From Agarophyton chilense (Eukaryota; Rhodophyta; Florideophyceae; Gracilariales; Gracilariaceae): 64,000 nt of DNA. A program made the translations under genes and the position numbers. The stretch is from assembly GCA_030374765.1 (NCBI GenBank), contig JARGXX010000086.1, positions 744,001 to 808,000 of the forward strand, read 5' to 3'. The notes beneath the pieces were generated by a model. It did not search any database, was not told where the DNA came from, and saw nothing but the letters and a program-made list of their open reading frames with translations. Below are positions 20,901 to 32,648 of this stretch, piece by piece. Each line of letters opens with the position of its first letter. Position 1 is the stretch's first letter.

Positions 20901-21820
20901 ACAGAGTTGAAGGATTCCGTTTGAACGGGGGTTAAGGGGTCAAGTTTTGGTGGTTAGCCTTTCCGCAAAAGCGCGTTTAACGGTGCAGCTTTGTCCGCAA
21001 AGTGCGGGATGAATCGTCGGTAGACGTTCGCGAGTCCCAGAAAGGAACGAAGCTCGGTTTGCCTCCGCGGTTCTTTAGCCTCTTTGAGTGACTTAACCCA
21101 AGTCTCCTCGATTGTAACACGTCCTGGACGGATAAAATGGCCGAGATGCTTCACGGTGTCCGTAAAGAAGTCACATTTCTTCAACTTAAGAGTGACACCT
21201 GCATCTCGAAGCGTGATCATGATATCCCTCACATGAGTGAGATGTTTGTCCAGATTATCTGAGAAGACGATTATGTCATCCAGGTAGACCAGGAAGGTAC
21301 GCCATTTGAAGCGGGCCAATAGGATGTCGATGGCTCGCTGGAAAGTAGCGGGGGCGTTCTTAAGACCAAAAGGCATCAGTTTGAAACGGTAGAAACCGGA
21401 GTGACACGCGAAAGCGGTTTTATCCTGGTCTTGCTTCCTTACCGGAACTTGCCAGTATCTCTAATTGGCGTCCAGGGTTTTAAAGACGGTGGCGGTGCCC
21501 AGCGAGTCAATGTACTCGTCCATTCTTGGGATTGGATACACGTCCTTGATGGTGACGGCATTCAACCGACGGTAGTCGACGCAAAACCTCCAGGAACCAT
21601 CCTTATTTGGAGCCAGTACTACTGGAGGAGCCCACGGCGACTGAGCCGGTTCAATGACTCCTGCTCGAAGCATTTTATCCACTTGTGCCTTTTCATCCGC
21701 GCGTGCGGCGGGTCCGGCACGGTATGGGTGCTGAGAGATGGGTCGGGTGTCCGATAACAAATCAATCCGGTGTTCCGTAATGGCAATCTCACCAAGGGAG
21801 CCGTCCCGCATAGTGGTGAA
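17980..21820 (-). pseudogene. pol: Pol of element B (RT, RNase H, integrase, chromodomain)
   Basis: RT begins at 21820 with HPYRAGPAARADEKAQVDKM and VDYRRLNAVTIKDVYPIPRM; the YLDD catalytic motif and SFLGLANVYRRFIPHF lie in 21376-20954. RNase H (20953-20363) keeps TDHASLRWLLSI. Integrase (20040-19601) keeps AIDIHGPF and LSDNGRQF with the first two catalytic Asp, but the segment that should hold the Glu is shifted (PQIMGRS instead of PQ-NGQ-ER). The C-terminal part (19553-18690) continues AYNTQVHKTTGLTPVELVLSR. The chromodomain (18170-17980) reads EFVVGRILEHIYH...YLVRWYGYGPEWD, then a TGA inside the D-T-W-E-P motif. Several frameshifts and a Tyr-to-TAG change before integrase are present. Confidence 0.88.
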
Positions 21821-22487
21821 TGTAGTATCCGCTTTAACGGAGAGAGCAGACACCTGCAACAGCGTTCGGACTGCCGATGAGTCGCTTGCGGCGAAGGAAA
21901 AGGGGTGGTAGAGCTACAACACCAGCGAGCTGGAAGTGGGGTGTAAGGCCACTACTCGCCAGCGAGTGTGAGCAGTGCAACTGTAAAACGTTGATGGGAC
22001 GTGGGTACGAGACGGCTCGTGAAGTGGTTGGGGGCTGACTATCTATTATAGCTCGTCCGGATCTCTGGTTAAGGAATCCTAAGCGCGTAACAGGATAGTC
22101 ATGATGCCCATGTTGTCTCCTTTACTTGGAGTCGGCGCTCACCTCTGGTGCACTATATACTGTGTGCCAGGGTGAGTGCCCAAATAAATATATAAATAAT
22201 TCCCAGTGGTCAGCCACTTAGCTAACCCACTGTATGGGTATGGTTTCTAATGGACGTCTAGCTACAAAGGGTAGTAAAACCAGCCACATGGATCGCCACT
22301 ACATGCGCCGTTGCAAGCCAGTTCACTCGTGCTACCACGTGTTTCACTAATGTACCCTGCCTCCTGGCATTCTACGTGGTGTGCCGTTTCATATCACAAG
22401 TTTGATGACATCACTCACTTATGAGTTCCAACCGCGACTTCGCGAAAAATCATCCTATCGGATTCCCCGACATAGTAGAATACTACA
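21821..22487 (-). repeat. LTR of element C
   Basis: 667 bp, the reverse complement of the C' left LTR (29518-30184) with few differences, running TGTAGTATCC...AATACTACA. Next to it lies the purine tract (plus strand ACCCTCCTCGTT, 22489-22500). Confidence 0.9.
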
Positions 22488-22519
22488 TACCCTCCTCGTT
22501 AAGCGCGAGCCATGGGTGA

Positions 22520-22545
22520 CGCAAGAAGCCTTTATACGCAGTCGG
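22520..22545 (+). promoter_or_regulatory. TATA-like site upstream of the antisense ORF
   Basis: CTTTATACGCAG here and ATTTATACGCAG at the matching place in C' (minus strand, about 38510-38525) lie about 120 bases before the antisense start codon and outside the LTR. It is a candidate promoter for the antisense gene, by position and composition only. Confidence 0.35.
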
Positions 22546-22655
22546 ACTGGTGTTCCGGGTACTAATCATCATCACGAATTCCTCGCCGCACGACCAACTA
22601 TTACAGTTCTCAACAGCATTCTGTTCCTCACCGCGCTTCAGCTCGATCTCTCGCG

Positions 22656-24378
22656 ATGGATCCGAACGCCGGGTCCAACCCGTTTCAGCCCTCCTCTGAG
22701 GATGTGCCTTCTGGGGCTCCGTCCAACACTGCTGGTTCTGCGTCGCACCCTATTGCTCAACTCGGTCCATACCGTTCGTTCCCCACACCGTACACCGGAT
22801 TCCCGTCGGTACCGTTACCGCAGCCAACCGTGGCTCCGATGCCGAACGCGGCTTACGTTGCCTCTGCGGGTGTGATTCGAGCTCCTTCTTGTCGTGCTCA
22901 GTGGAGCTACCCGCACTCTGAGGATTTCTATGGACGAGATCCTCTCGACAACGTTGAAATTTTCTCGCAAGCGCCCTGGTTTGATCCAGTTGCTATCCGC
23001 GATGACGCGTTGATACAACAGTATGTACACGGTGGGTACTTCTCCGACGGTATTCCGGAGCACGCGATTTATGGCGACGACTGGGGGAGCCATATTGCTT
23101 TGCCAGACAAGGCGATTGCGCGATATTCAACGGAAACCTTCTCCGAAGCCCGTACGCAGTTCACCAAGCTGAGTTACCAGCGTCTTCACCAATTCATCAG
23201 TACGGTTCTCCTCCCGCAGGACTGGGAACTAGATACCTGTAAAGCCCGTACCAACGGTGAAGGTTACTCGTATAGCAAGACACTCGTTGAAGTCGATGTT
23301 AGCGGTTGGCGCGATGTGCGCGGTGTGCGTGATGCAGCTCTCTGCTTTCAGCAACCTCTTCTCCGTGCGGAGTTCCGCTTCCTTCGAAAGCGTGACATTC
23401 CCTATTGGGATTATCACCGTTGGGAATGTTGTACTCGATCACGTTTGGGCTATTTGGTGCCCTATCAAATGATTGACATTGACCGCATCCGGTGGAACGC
23501 GCACTTCGGGCGCTACATCGGTATTCCGGAGCATTGGGCGGCGATCGGGGATTCCTCGTGGTTGCCCTGTGGAGCTCCCACCGGCGATCTCCAACATCGG
23601 GTCCGCGTTGGTTAACGACCCGTTCTTGGGATATTGGACGGTGGTTTATACCGAGTTTATCGCCAAGATGGCCGTCTTCCTCCATTGGGATGCTTATGAT
23701 ACCTTTAGAGTTTGGTACATGTCGCCCCCAGCGCGAAAGTATGGGAGAGAACTCGATCTTTCCCTTGTCCTGGGATCCCGTGCGAACCATGCCGACTTCC
23801 TCCATCTTGTGGATGTAATCGACAGTGTCGACTGGTCTGGAGTGCCAGCCGATCAATCCGCTCGCGGAACCCGTGCAAGACACTACGACCATTCTCCTGG
23901 ACGAACAGCAAGTGCTGGAGATTTCGTTTGGTACGACCCCTGAACGCGCCAGTTGATAACCTCCGAGCAGGCTCGCTTTCTTCGGGAGAACCCGCGTGAC
24001 ATGCCACCGAACCAGCTTACTGGATACGTGTACGATGTTACTCCATCCGAGAACGGACAGGAACCGTATGAGGAAGCGCCGGGAGCTGAGGCTGAACTCG
24101 GTTGCGAGGACGAGCCAGAGCTGGCAGGCGTAGCGACTTCCGTCGATCAATCCGCAGCGGCGAGAGTTGCTCAAGAGTACTCTCATGGGTTTACTCAACA
24201 ATCGAGTGCAGTGCCGGTCGAAGATCCAGGCTTGGATCCGCTGAGGCAGTTCCTCTCAGATGCGGGCTTTCCCGTGGACCAAGTTGAGGGTGATCGCCCA
24301 CAGCTTCTTGCGAACCTGCGTGCTCGCACGTCTCTTGAAAATCCTAGAAAAGACTCCTATTCAACACCTTTGCGGTGA
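22656..24378 (+). pseudogene. Antisense accessory protein of element C
   Basis: Starts MDPNAGSNPFQPSSED. It keeps the family order: APWFDPVAIRDDALIQQY, PLLRAEFRFLRKR, SRLGYLVPYQMIDIDRIR, a frameshift around 23540-23580, then ELPPAISNIGS, DPFLGYWTVV, RVWYMSP, DHSPGR and GDFVWYDP. A TGA at 23941-23943 replaces a Trp codon that is TGG in C'. The frame then continues TSEQARFLRENP to the stop at 24378. Relation to A and B is clear although much of the sequence has diverged. Confidence 0.8.
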
Positions 24379-24589
24379 TATCTTGATACCAACAAACTCC
24401 GGTGACATCGTGTCTTCACGTTCCTTTCTTATCTTCTAGTCTTCATCTCTTCTCGCTTCTCGAGTTTGTCATAGTTGATAATCAGTAAATGTCCTGTGCT
24501 TGCGTGTTTTCACTTTTCTTCCACATGACTTCTTGTATTCTTCTCGCCTTTCGAGTTTTTACATCCTTGGTAGCTCATACTCAGAAATG

Positions 24590-27500
24590 GGATGTGCCCA
24601 TGAGTCCGATTACCGAGGAGTCGATCTCCCTGAGGAGTGGTACTCGCATGCGTCGATGATATCGCACGAGTTGCGAGCGGGGGATAGGAGCTATAGGTTC
24701 CCACGTATCCGCTTCCGGAGGAAAACCGTACCAACGGACTCGATACAGTAATTATCTAGTATCTTCATGCTCGCCATGTTCAAATATGCGATACATAACA
24801 TATTCCTGGGCATTTCCCAATGCTTTCGCTGTTGGCGCGAGACTCCTGTTAACATGTTTGAAATGCCTTAGAGCTGACCCAAGCGTCTCTTTGTTAGCAG
24901 TCTCCGCGTCGCTAAGCGTTCGCTCGTCGACTAGCTGTCGTTCTGCCCGCAGGGGCAGTGTACTCATTCCTTGAGAACGTTTCTCAGATAAAGAGCTATC
25001 CTGTGTTCCAGGTTCCATAGAAGCGTACTTCTTGCTACTTCTCAATTCCATTCGTGGATGAACTTCCTTCGGTTTATCCGATTCTGACCGCTGTTCGGTG
25101 GATGATGGTGCTTGCACCACGACAGGAGGCGATACCTCTTTTTCTTCCTGCCCACGAGGGATGGAAGCCGATATCGGCGGAACAGCGAATGGCGCTTCAC
25201 CTGACGGTTCAGCCTGAAGAGGCAAAGGCGCGTTTTCGCGTGCACTCGTTTGCAAGTCCTTGGGGCCAAATTCCAAAACATCTTTCCTGCTTTCAGGTTC
25301 CATTTCTGTACTTACGGTTGTGCGCGTGCCACGGGGCATATCCCGATATTTCGGAAGCTGTCCGTGATTGGGGTACGCAACCGCCGGCGTTGGGAGATCA
25401 GGAGCTTTCTCCTCCGCTCGAGCCATTGGTGGCGGTTCACTCTCCCCAGAATCACTTGGGCTTTTGCCTTGACGTTGCGTCGCACTGGCCTCCTTAGTTC
25501 TACCAGATACCTGGACTTCCACTTGCGGTTCAGGCGCGACTTCAACGCGATCGCGCGATACACGTTCAACGTCTTCACCTGTCTTGACGACCACTGTGTC
25601 TTCATCAAGGTCCACCACTTTGAAGGGTCCAGCCGCTATAGGCAACAACTTATGACGAGATTCTTCCTGTTTGTCTGGTCTTTCAGCTCACACGAAGACG
25701 TGACCTCCTACTCGGATTGCCAGATTTCCTCTTCGCCTTCTGGCGCCATAGGTTCGCTTATAGCGAGCTTGCGTCTTTGGTAACTCCTTAGCGGCTTCTT
25801 CCGCTCTTGCCTCCAGGTCTTTCCTCCATTTCAGATGGTACTTAGCCGGGGTCGGCGCGTCCAATTCTGTCTCGTCGTCGAGCGCAACCGGTAAAGCCCG
25901 AGGGTTACGTGAGAGCACGAGGTCGAACGGTGCCGTCTTTGTAGATGTATACACTTGCGTATTGTACGCGTAGCACACAGTATATGTAAACATGTCCCAT
26001 TCTTTCGGGTCGTCCGCGATGTAGTGTCGTAATGCTGCGATCAGCGTGCGGTTGAAACGCTCTACCTGACCGTTACATTGCGGATGATAGGTCGTGGTAA
26101 ACACGTTTCGAATGCCCATAATGCGGCAAACATTCTGAAAGAACTTCTCAACGAATTGCTTCCCATTATCTGATAACAGAACTTCTGGTGGTCCGTATAT
26201 AAATACCCAATGTTTGATAAACGCCTGTGCCATTACAGTTGCGGTTATCCGCTTCGGCGGCACAGTCTGCACTAGCTTCGGGAAGCGGTCGGTGATTACC
26301 AATAGGTAGCGATAACCTCGCCTTGAGCGAATCAATTCCCCTAGGATGTCGATACTGACGTCTTGTAAAGGCGCTTCCGCCTGGAATAACGTCATCGGTT
26401 TCCGCTTTCTGTAAAGCTTCACGCGATTCTTCGCACATGTTGTACACAACCTCACTGTAGCATGGCAGTCCATTGCCTAAGTAGGCCAGTAAAAATCTCT
26501 TCTTAGAGTCATGAACAACTTCGTTCCTCCTGGATGACCAGACAGCCTGCTGTAGTGTGCCGGATGGAGTACTCGACTCTTCAAGACGTGTGGAATCACG
26601 ATTTCATCATGCTTTTCGACATGTCTTATCAGTATTCCTCGTGAATCGAGTGAAAAGGGGAGCTCCTCCCACCCGTTAAAACGAGAGCGTATCGACGCAC
26701 AAAACGTATCGGCGTGTTGCTCATTGAGTAGCTCAGTGCACCAGATTCGCTCGAGTTGAACTGAAGGGTCAGTGTCTGCTAATGCAAGGAACAAGTCTGC
26801 ATCCGAATAATCATCAAGGGTCTCTTGTTCCTTTTCTTCAAAAGATGGTGAATGGGTCTCCATGTAGAAGCAAGGTATCTCTTCATCGATTTCGCCTTGG
26901 GTTTCGCCCAATGTTTTGAGTCGCGATAGCGCGTCAGCTTGGACAGTGGGCAATCCCTTCTTGTACTTCACTTCGAAATCGAATTCAGAAAGGCGTAAGC
27001 GCCATCGTGTGAAACGACCAGATGGGTCTGGAATGGACAGTAACCATCGTAGAGACGAATGATCCGTGTTGACGGTAAAACGTTCTCCTTGGAGATACGG
27101 TCGCAATGTGGTTAGAGCCCAAACGACTGCAAGGCATTCCTTTTCTGAAACTGAATACTTCTTCACAGCTGCGTTCAGCGATCTTGACCAGTAACCAATG
27201 GGTTTGCGTTCACCATCAGGGTGTGTTTGAAAAAGGGCACACCCTACTTGGTACTCGCTAGAGTCAGTATCCACTGAGTATGGAAGGTTGGGGATGGGCA
27301 GCGCCAAGACTGGGGCTGTAATAATCTTCGTCTTCAGCGTGTCGAACGCTTTCACTTCAGCTTGTCTGAATTGTTCCAGCTGCACTGGTTGTCCTTTACG
27401 CAGCTTTGAGTTGAGCGGTGCCGCTGTATGCGAGTATCGCGGCACGAATCTTCGGTAGACGTTGCACAAGCCGAGGAAAGAACGCAATTGCTTCTGTGTC

Positions 27501-29359
27501 GACAGAGGTTGTACTTCGCGGAGAGCCGCTGTTTGTGCCTCTTGAATAGCTAGCTGTCCCGGTTTCACCACATGTTCCAAGTACCGGACGGTTCCAGCGA
27601 ACCATTCGCATTTGTTGAACTTCAAGGTGATACCTGCGCTCTGTGGTGCTTTGAGATTCTCCTCGACATGCTGTAAATGGCTTTCCACATCCTGAGAAAA
27701 GATGATCACATCGTCCAAATAGACTAAACAAGTCTTCCACTTGTATGTTGAGAGCAAGATGTCCAGAGTGCGCTGGAAAGTAGCCGGTGCATTCGTTAAG
27801 CCAAAGGGCATCCTTATGAAACGGTAGATACCGGCTTGAAACGCAAATGCGGTTTCATCTTGATCTTCTTTCGCTACAGGCACCTGCAAATAGCCAGAGT
27901 TGGCGTCCAACGTGTTGAACACGTTCGCTTCTCCTAAACTGTCAATACATTCGTCCATTCGAGGCAACGGGTATGTATCTCGAACTGTAACTGCGTTCAG
28001 TTTTCGATAATCAATACAGAACCGGAAAGAACCATCAGGTTTTGGAACCAGCACCACTGGTGAGGCTCAAGCAGATTGAGCTGCTTCGATTACTCCTTCT
28101 TCCAGCATTTTGCTGACATTCTCCTCCTCGATTTGGCGAGTTCGCGGTCCCGCTCTGTAGGGTGGTTGGGAGATGGGTCGTGACCCTGGGACCAAATCAA
28201 TGTGATGTTCCGTTGCGGAGATCTCTCCTAGTTTTCCACTCCACATGGATGTATACTTCTTCAGCATAGACCTGATCTTCACTCTGTAGTGTTCCGACAC
28301 AGGTGCTAAGTCTATCTCATCGACCAGGCTATCTGGATCCTTTTCCGTTTGCAATTGATCTCCAGACGGAGTTTGGAGTTCTTCATCTCTGTCACCGACA
28401 TGGGTAAATCCAAATACTTCTGCAGTAGAAGTATGAGTAGGGACCACCACTGTGGGATGAGGCAAAGCTGTTGCAACAACCTGATTCTTTGGTATCTGAT
28501 AATCGTTATCGGTGAAGGTACTCACTAGTATCCAAAAGGAGCTACCAAGATCAACATGAACAATGCCGTTAGCGACTAGCAATCCACGGGATTCGTACAT
28601 CCGAGTATTCGGTTTAATTACCACGATTCCGTGTCGTTCTGTTCTTACTTGAACCCAAGTTTGGGTTTGCGCCTTCAGCATGCCACTCTTCGCTACTCGA
28701 ATCCTCGTCAAGACACGTCCTCGGGATTTCCCGTATTCCATAGATGACAGAAGTGGAGGTGCTTCAGATCAACGACGCAGTGGCTTGCGAACAATTGGTA
28801 CCATTGATCCATCATCTACTTCCACTAGTTTTCTTCGCGGGCGAATGGCTTCGACAAACTTGTCACAATAATCACATCCCAGTACCACTGCTGCAGCTAA
28901 TGTCTTACAGACGATGAAGTCGACTAGGACTACAAAGCGTCCCAAACGCACCACGAGTCGAACTGTTCCCAGTGCCTTCACAGCATTTTTGTTGGCATCC
29001 CGGATGTCCGGTAAAGGACCGTATCGAATACGTTCTAAGTCAGCAGGAGCGAACTCCGATTCCCGTATAAAGTTCGGACCAGCACCTGTGTCCAGGATAA
29101 TCAATCGACGAAATAAAAGATTCCTGTCAGAGCCGATGTCGGCATAGACCTTATAGTTTCTTTTAGACATTACCATGAGATAACTTTCCCGTTTTGACGG
29201 ACAAGTATAACGTCTCCATGGACGATGTAACTCACAGTCAAACTGCACTCGCTTTCCGTCCAGCGGATTGATTCCGTACGGCAGAAGTTTGGGAGGCCTC
29301 AAGAGAATCTTGGGCTTCCAAGCGCAGGAGCAGGGAGGCGAGCTCTCCCTGGTCAGCAC
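24590..29359 (-). pseudogene. pol: Pro-pol of element C, nearly complete
   Basis: Protease (29359-28769) has LDTGAGPNF. Linker and RT N-terminus (28741-28067) end at an in-frame TGA; RT and RNase H continue at 28057-26477 with VDYRKLNAV-like FCIDYRKLNAV, YLDDVIIF, TDHSSLRWLLSI and the integrase zinc-finger region (HPAHYSRLSGHPGG). A TAG separates these from the integrase core (26473-25688), where ISIDILGEL, LLSDNGKQF and HPQCNGQVERFNRT supply the DDE triad. The C-terminal part (25648-24752) and a chromodomain with one shift (24800-24590: LYRVRWYG, ADTWEPI) follow. Only three in-frame stops and two or three shifts separate it from a full pol. Confidence 0.9.
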
Positions 29360-29517
29360 TACGGGATTGACTAGTGCCGACCCCCTAGGGGCTCCCTCAC
29401 TTAGTTTTCCGGTTGCACCGGCTTATACGCCTCAAAGGCGCCTCTTCCTACCGGGGTTCCGGGTTGTAACACTTCAGCATTCTGAGCAACCGGCTTGTCC
29501 GTCCGGCGCGTTTATGC

Positions 29518-30184
29518 TGTAGTATTCTACTATGTCGGGGAATCCGATATGTTGGTTTTTCGCGAAGTCGCGGTTGGAACTCATAAGTGAGTGATATCAT
29601 CAAACTTTTGATATGAAACGGCACACTGCGTAGGATGCCAGGAGGCAGGGTACATTGTTGGACGATGTGGCATCACGAGTGCAGTGGCTTGCAACGGCGC
29701 ATGTAGTGGCGATCCATATGGCTGGTTTTACTACCCTTTGTAGCTAGACGTCCATTAGGAACCATACCCATACAGTGGTTTGGCTAAGTGGCTGACCACT
29801 GGAAATTATTTATATATTTATTTGGGCACTCACCCTGGCACACAGTATATAGTGCACCAGTGGTGAGCGCCGACTCCAAGTAAAGGAGACAATATGGGCA
29901 TCATGACTATCCTGTTCCTCGCTTAGGATTCCTTAACCGGAGATCCGGACGAGCTATAATAGATAGTCAGCCCCCAACCACTTCACGAGCCGTCTCGTAC
30001 CTACGTCCCATCAACGTTTTACAGTTGCACTGTTCACACTCGCTGGCGAGTAGTGGCCTTGCACCCCACTTCCAGCTCGCTGGTGTTGTAGCTCTACCAC
30101 CCCTTTTCCTTCGCTGCAAGCGACCCATCGGCAGTCCGAACGCTGTCGCAGGTGTCTGCTCTCTCCGTTAGAGCGGATACTACA
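29518..30184 (+). repeat. 5' LTR of element C'
   Basis: 667 bp, starting TGTAGTATTCTACTATG and ending GATACTACA. Confidence 0.92.
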
Positions 30185-30186
30185 GG

Positions 30187-30204
30187 TGGTCTCCCGACTT
30201 AGAA
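30187..30204 (+). promoter_or_regulatory. Primer binding site of element C'
   Basis: TGGTCTCCCGACTTAGAA, 2 nt after the 5' LTR, identical over 18 bases to those of elements A and D. Confidence 0.82.
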
Positions 30205-30399
30205 CCACTGTGGTCAGCTGCACTGAACAATTCGTTCCTGGAACGTGGAATCGATATCGAGACTTGGAAGAAGTGGAATCACTACAGTTATTGTTTATCG
30301 AACCACCTCCGGCCATTCCGGAATTCATCGTGGTTGAACACGTGGTCGAGAAGTCGAAGACACCATTTGGTTCGCACCTGGACTCAGGTTTGGTCTAAG

Positions 30400-32550
30400 A
30401 TGCCGAAGACCCGAAGCCAGTCGAGTACTGGTCGCCCCAGTCATGCGGGACCACCCCCGAAACTGAGGCTCGCCTCATCTGTTGAAGCCGGAGAGCGGCT
30501 GTATCGTCAAACGATTTTGCGCTCACGCTCGGTGAATAATGAACAAGATCTCTCGGATGTACCGGCCCCTGTGGCAGTGGCAGTCACGCCCATCACAGAA
30601 GCCGTAGTTGACACTGAGGTCGTCAGACCGCAAGAAGAGGATGATTTGTGCAGGAAAGGGCGTCGTCTCAAGTCTGATTCAAGCGCTTCGCGTGTCCGCA
30701 TGGTTGCGTTGGAATCGCAGATCGCTGCTCTTTTCGCTGATGTCGAACAATTACGCAGTGCGCATCAAGCACTCGTTCGTCAAGACGATGGGAAGCAGGT
30801 CTCTGCATCAGTGAAAACACTACGTGAGGATTTGAACCATCTACTGGAGAGGTACGGGAATTCGCCTGATGCGCTACCCGGCTTAACCGTGGATGTAGAG
30901 GAAGTCCTCATTCGAGTTAACCCTCGTTTAGAACGACTGGAGGCGGCAGTTCATGCGCAGACTGCTGCTAAACCAGTCGTGCTGGAAGAGGAAGGAGCTC
31001 TTTTGAAGGAAGCTCGTTCGAAGATATCGAAGTCACGACGTAAGAAGCGGAAGTCTGCACGTGATTCGAGTCATGAATCGTCAATTACAGAGGGTTTCAG
31101 TTCCAGTACTGATGAGTCTGATGATTTAGATACGTCAGATGACGACGACAGTGATGATGGTCATCGAAGGTCCCGATCTCGGAAGAAGAACACGTCTTCG
31201 TGGTTAATGAGAAAAAAAGGCTCACTTTACAGAAGATTGAAGGCGCTCCCGTGCACGAATCCGCTTTATTGGAAGGTCCTGAATTACAGGTACTACCGTC
31301 TGAAGGTGAAGAGCAAGAAGCGCTCAGGACGCGAAACCGCGAAGGTGAAGGATCACATCAAACGATTGAAGATCGGCCTTATTGATTTAAAATTTGATGG
31401 GAAAACCCCTATTCTCGTTATCGGGTTTCTCACTCGATTCATTGCCGAAGCAGACACTCTAGAGATGAGTAAACCACAGGCATTTGTGTCTTTACCACAC
31501 TTCCTGAAGGGTTTTGCTTTAGAGCAATATCGTTCCGTTTGCGGATCATTGACAGCCGATGAAGGCGGCGTTACATCATGGCCAGAGGCGGTGCAGTATT
31601 TGCTGCGCAGGTACGCGACTTCAAACGCGATACGTCAAGCGATCCTGGACCTAAGGGATGTGACCCAGAAGCCTGAGGAGGGCGAAGCTGAGTACAGCTC
31701 AAGGCTTAGCAAAGCTTCAGTTTGCTGTGGAAACGTCCACTCGACGGAGGACAAGATTACCTTGTACATCGACGGGCTGGAACCGAGCATCAAGTCGTTG
31801 GTAGCTCGATATCGAGAGAAGCATGGAAGAGTCTCCTTTTTGGAGTTAATTTAGTTTGCGAAAGCTGAAGGAGGCGCGGCCAGAGCGCGTGGTAGCCCCC
31901 GTCGTTCAGTGGCTTTTGGAACCTCAATTGGTAAGGAGAAGATCTCCGCCAGAGTTAATCACCGCAGCAAAGTGCTACATCTGTAATCTCCTGTTGACTC
32001 GCTAGATTCGTCGTTGGCACCCAAAGGGTGTGACTTGCATGAGGAGGCGGTCCATTTAATGGAATATACGGACTCGTCTGTACCTACAGTGGATCTCCCA
32101 CACTCGGATTCTCAGGACGAGAAAGCCTTAGTGGCTATGGAGGGCCATGGCCCTATGTACCGTCCCTACACGGTGCCACCACAAGGAGGTTTTAAGAACG
32201 GGAAACCCGGAAGGGTTGATACTCGTACGGCATACCGTTCAAAACCAATATTGACCAACCGTCGTGACGGTTTGATATGTTATTCATGTTATGGAAAACA
32301 CCATTTGAGTGCAGAATGCACGCTTCCTGCAAAGGATCTGAGTCGTATCATGACGAATTATGAAGCACTCTCAGAAGAGGAAAGGAGCCGCGTACCGACG
32401 GGAATGTATTGGAAAGCCAAAAGTTGGTTTTCTCAAACACCAATGCGCCGGACGGACAAGGTTGCTCAGAATGCTGAAGTGTTACAACCCGGAACCGCGG
32501 TAGAAAGAGGCGCCTTTGAGGCGTATAAGCCGATGCAACCGGAAAACTAA
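30400..32550 (+). pseudogene. gag: Gag of element C', interrupted
   Basis: Starts MPKTRSQSSTGRPSHAG, a good match in position to gag of A. The 30400-31854 part includes a Ser/Asp/Lys-rich region, a capsid core (FDGKTPILVIGFLTRFIAEA, LPHFLKGFALEQYRSV, SWPEAVQYLLRRYAT) and YSSRLSKASVCCGNVHS. A TAG at 31852-31854 (Gln in A) and a second stop plus a shift near 31990 follow. The 32014-32550 part carries a CCHC knuckle (ICYSCYGKHHLSAEC). Confidence 0.85.
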
Positions 32551-32648
32551 GTGAGGGAGCCCCTAGGGGGTCGACACTAGTCGATCCCGTAGTACTGACC
32601 AGGGAGAGCTCGTCTCCCTGCTCCTGCGCTTGGAAGCCCAAGATTCTC

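Larger units (their letters stand above)
14870..21820 (-). mobile_element. Ty3/gypsy element B, 5' part missing
   Basis: Read on the minus strand it runs reverse transcriptase, RNase H, integrase and chromodomain (21820 to about 17980), then an opposite-strand ORF (16088-17760), a polypurine tract (about 15655-15664) and one LTR (about 14870-15651). Gag, protease and the 5' LTR are missing: the RT frame is cut at the exact edge of element C's LTR (21821). All genes carry stops or shifts. Confidence 0.85.
21821..29509 (-). mobile_element. Ty3/gypsy element C, truncated at gag
   Basis: A minus-strand element with its 3' LTR at 21821-22487, antisense ORF (22656-24378), pol (about 29360-24590) and only the last codons of gag region (to 29509). 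Gag, PBS and 5' LTR are absent, and C' begins 8 bp further on in the opposite direction. Sequence is nearly identical to the matching part of C' (32445-39278), apart from a large integrase deletion in C'. Confidence 0.9.

Noticed and set aside
22381-22875. 164-codon plus-strand frame overlapping the start of the element C antisense gene.
   Set aside because: It starts inside the LTR and is in a different frame from the conserved protein. A shadow frame.
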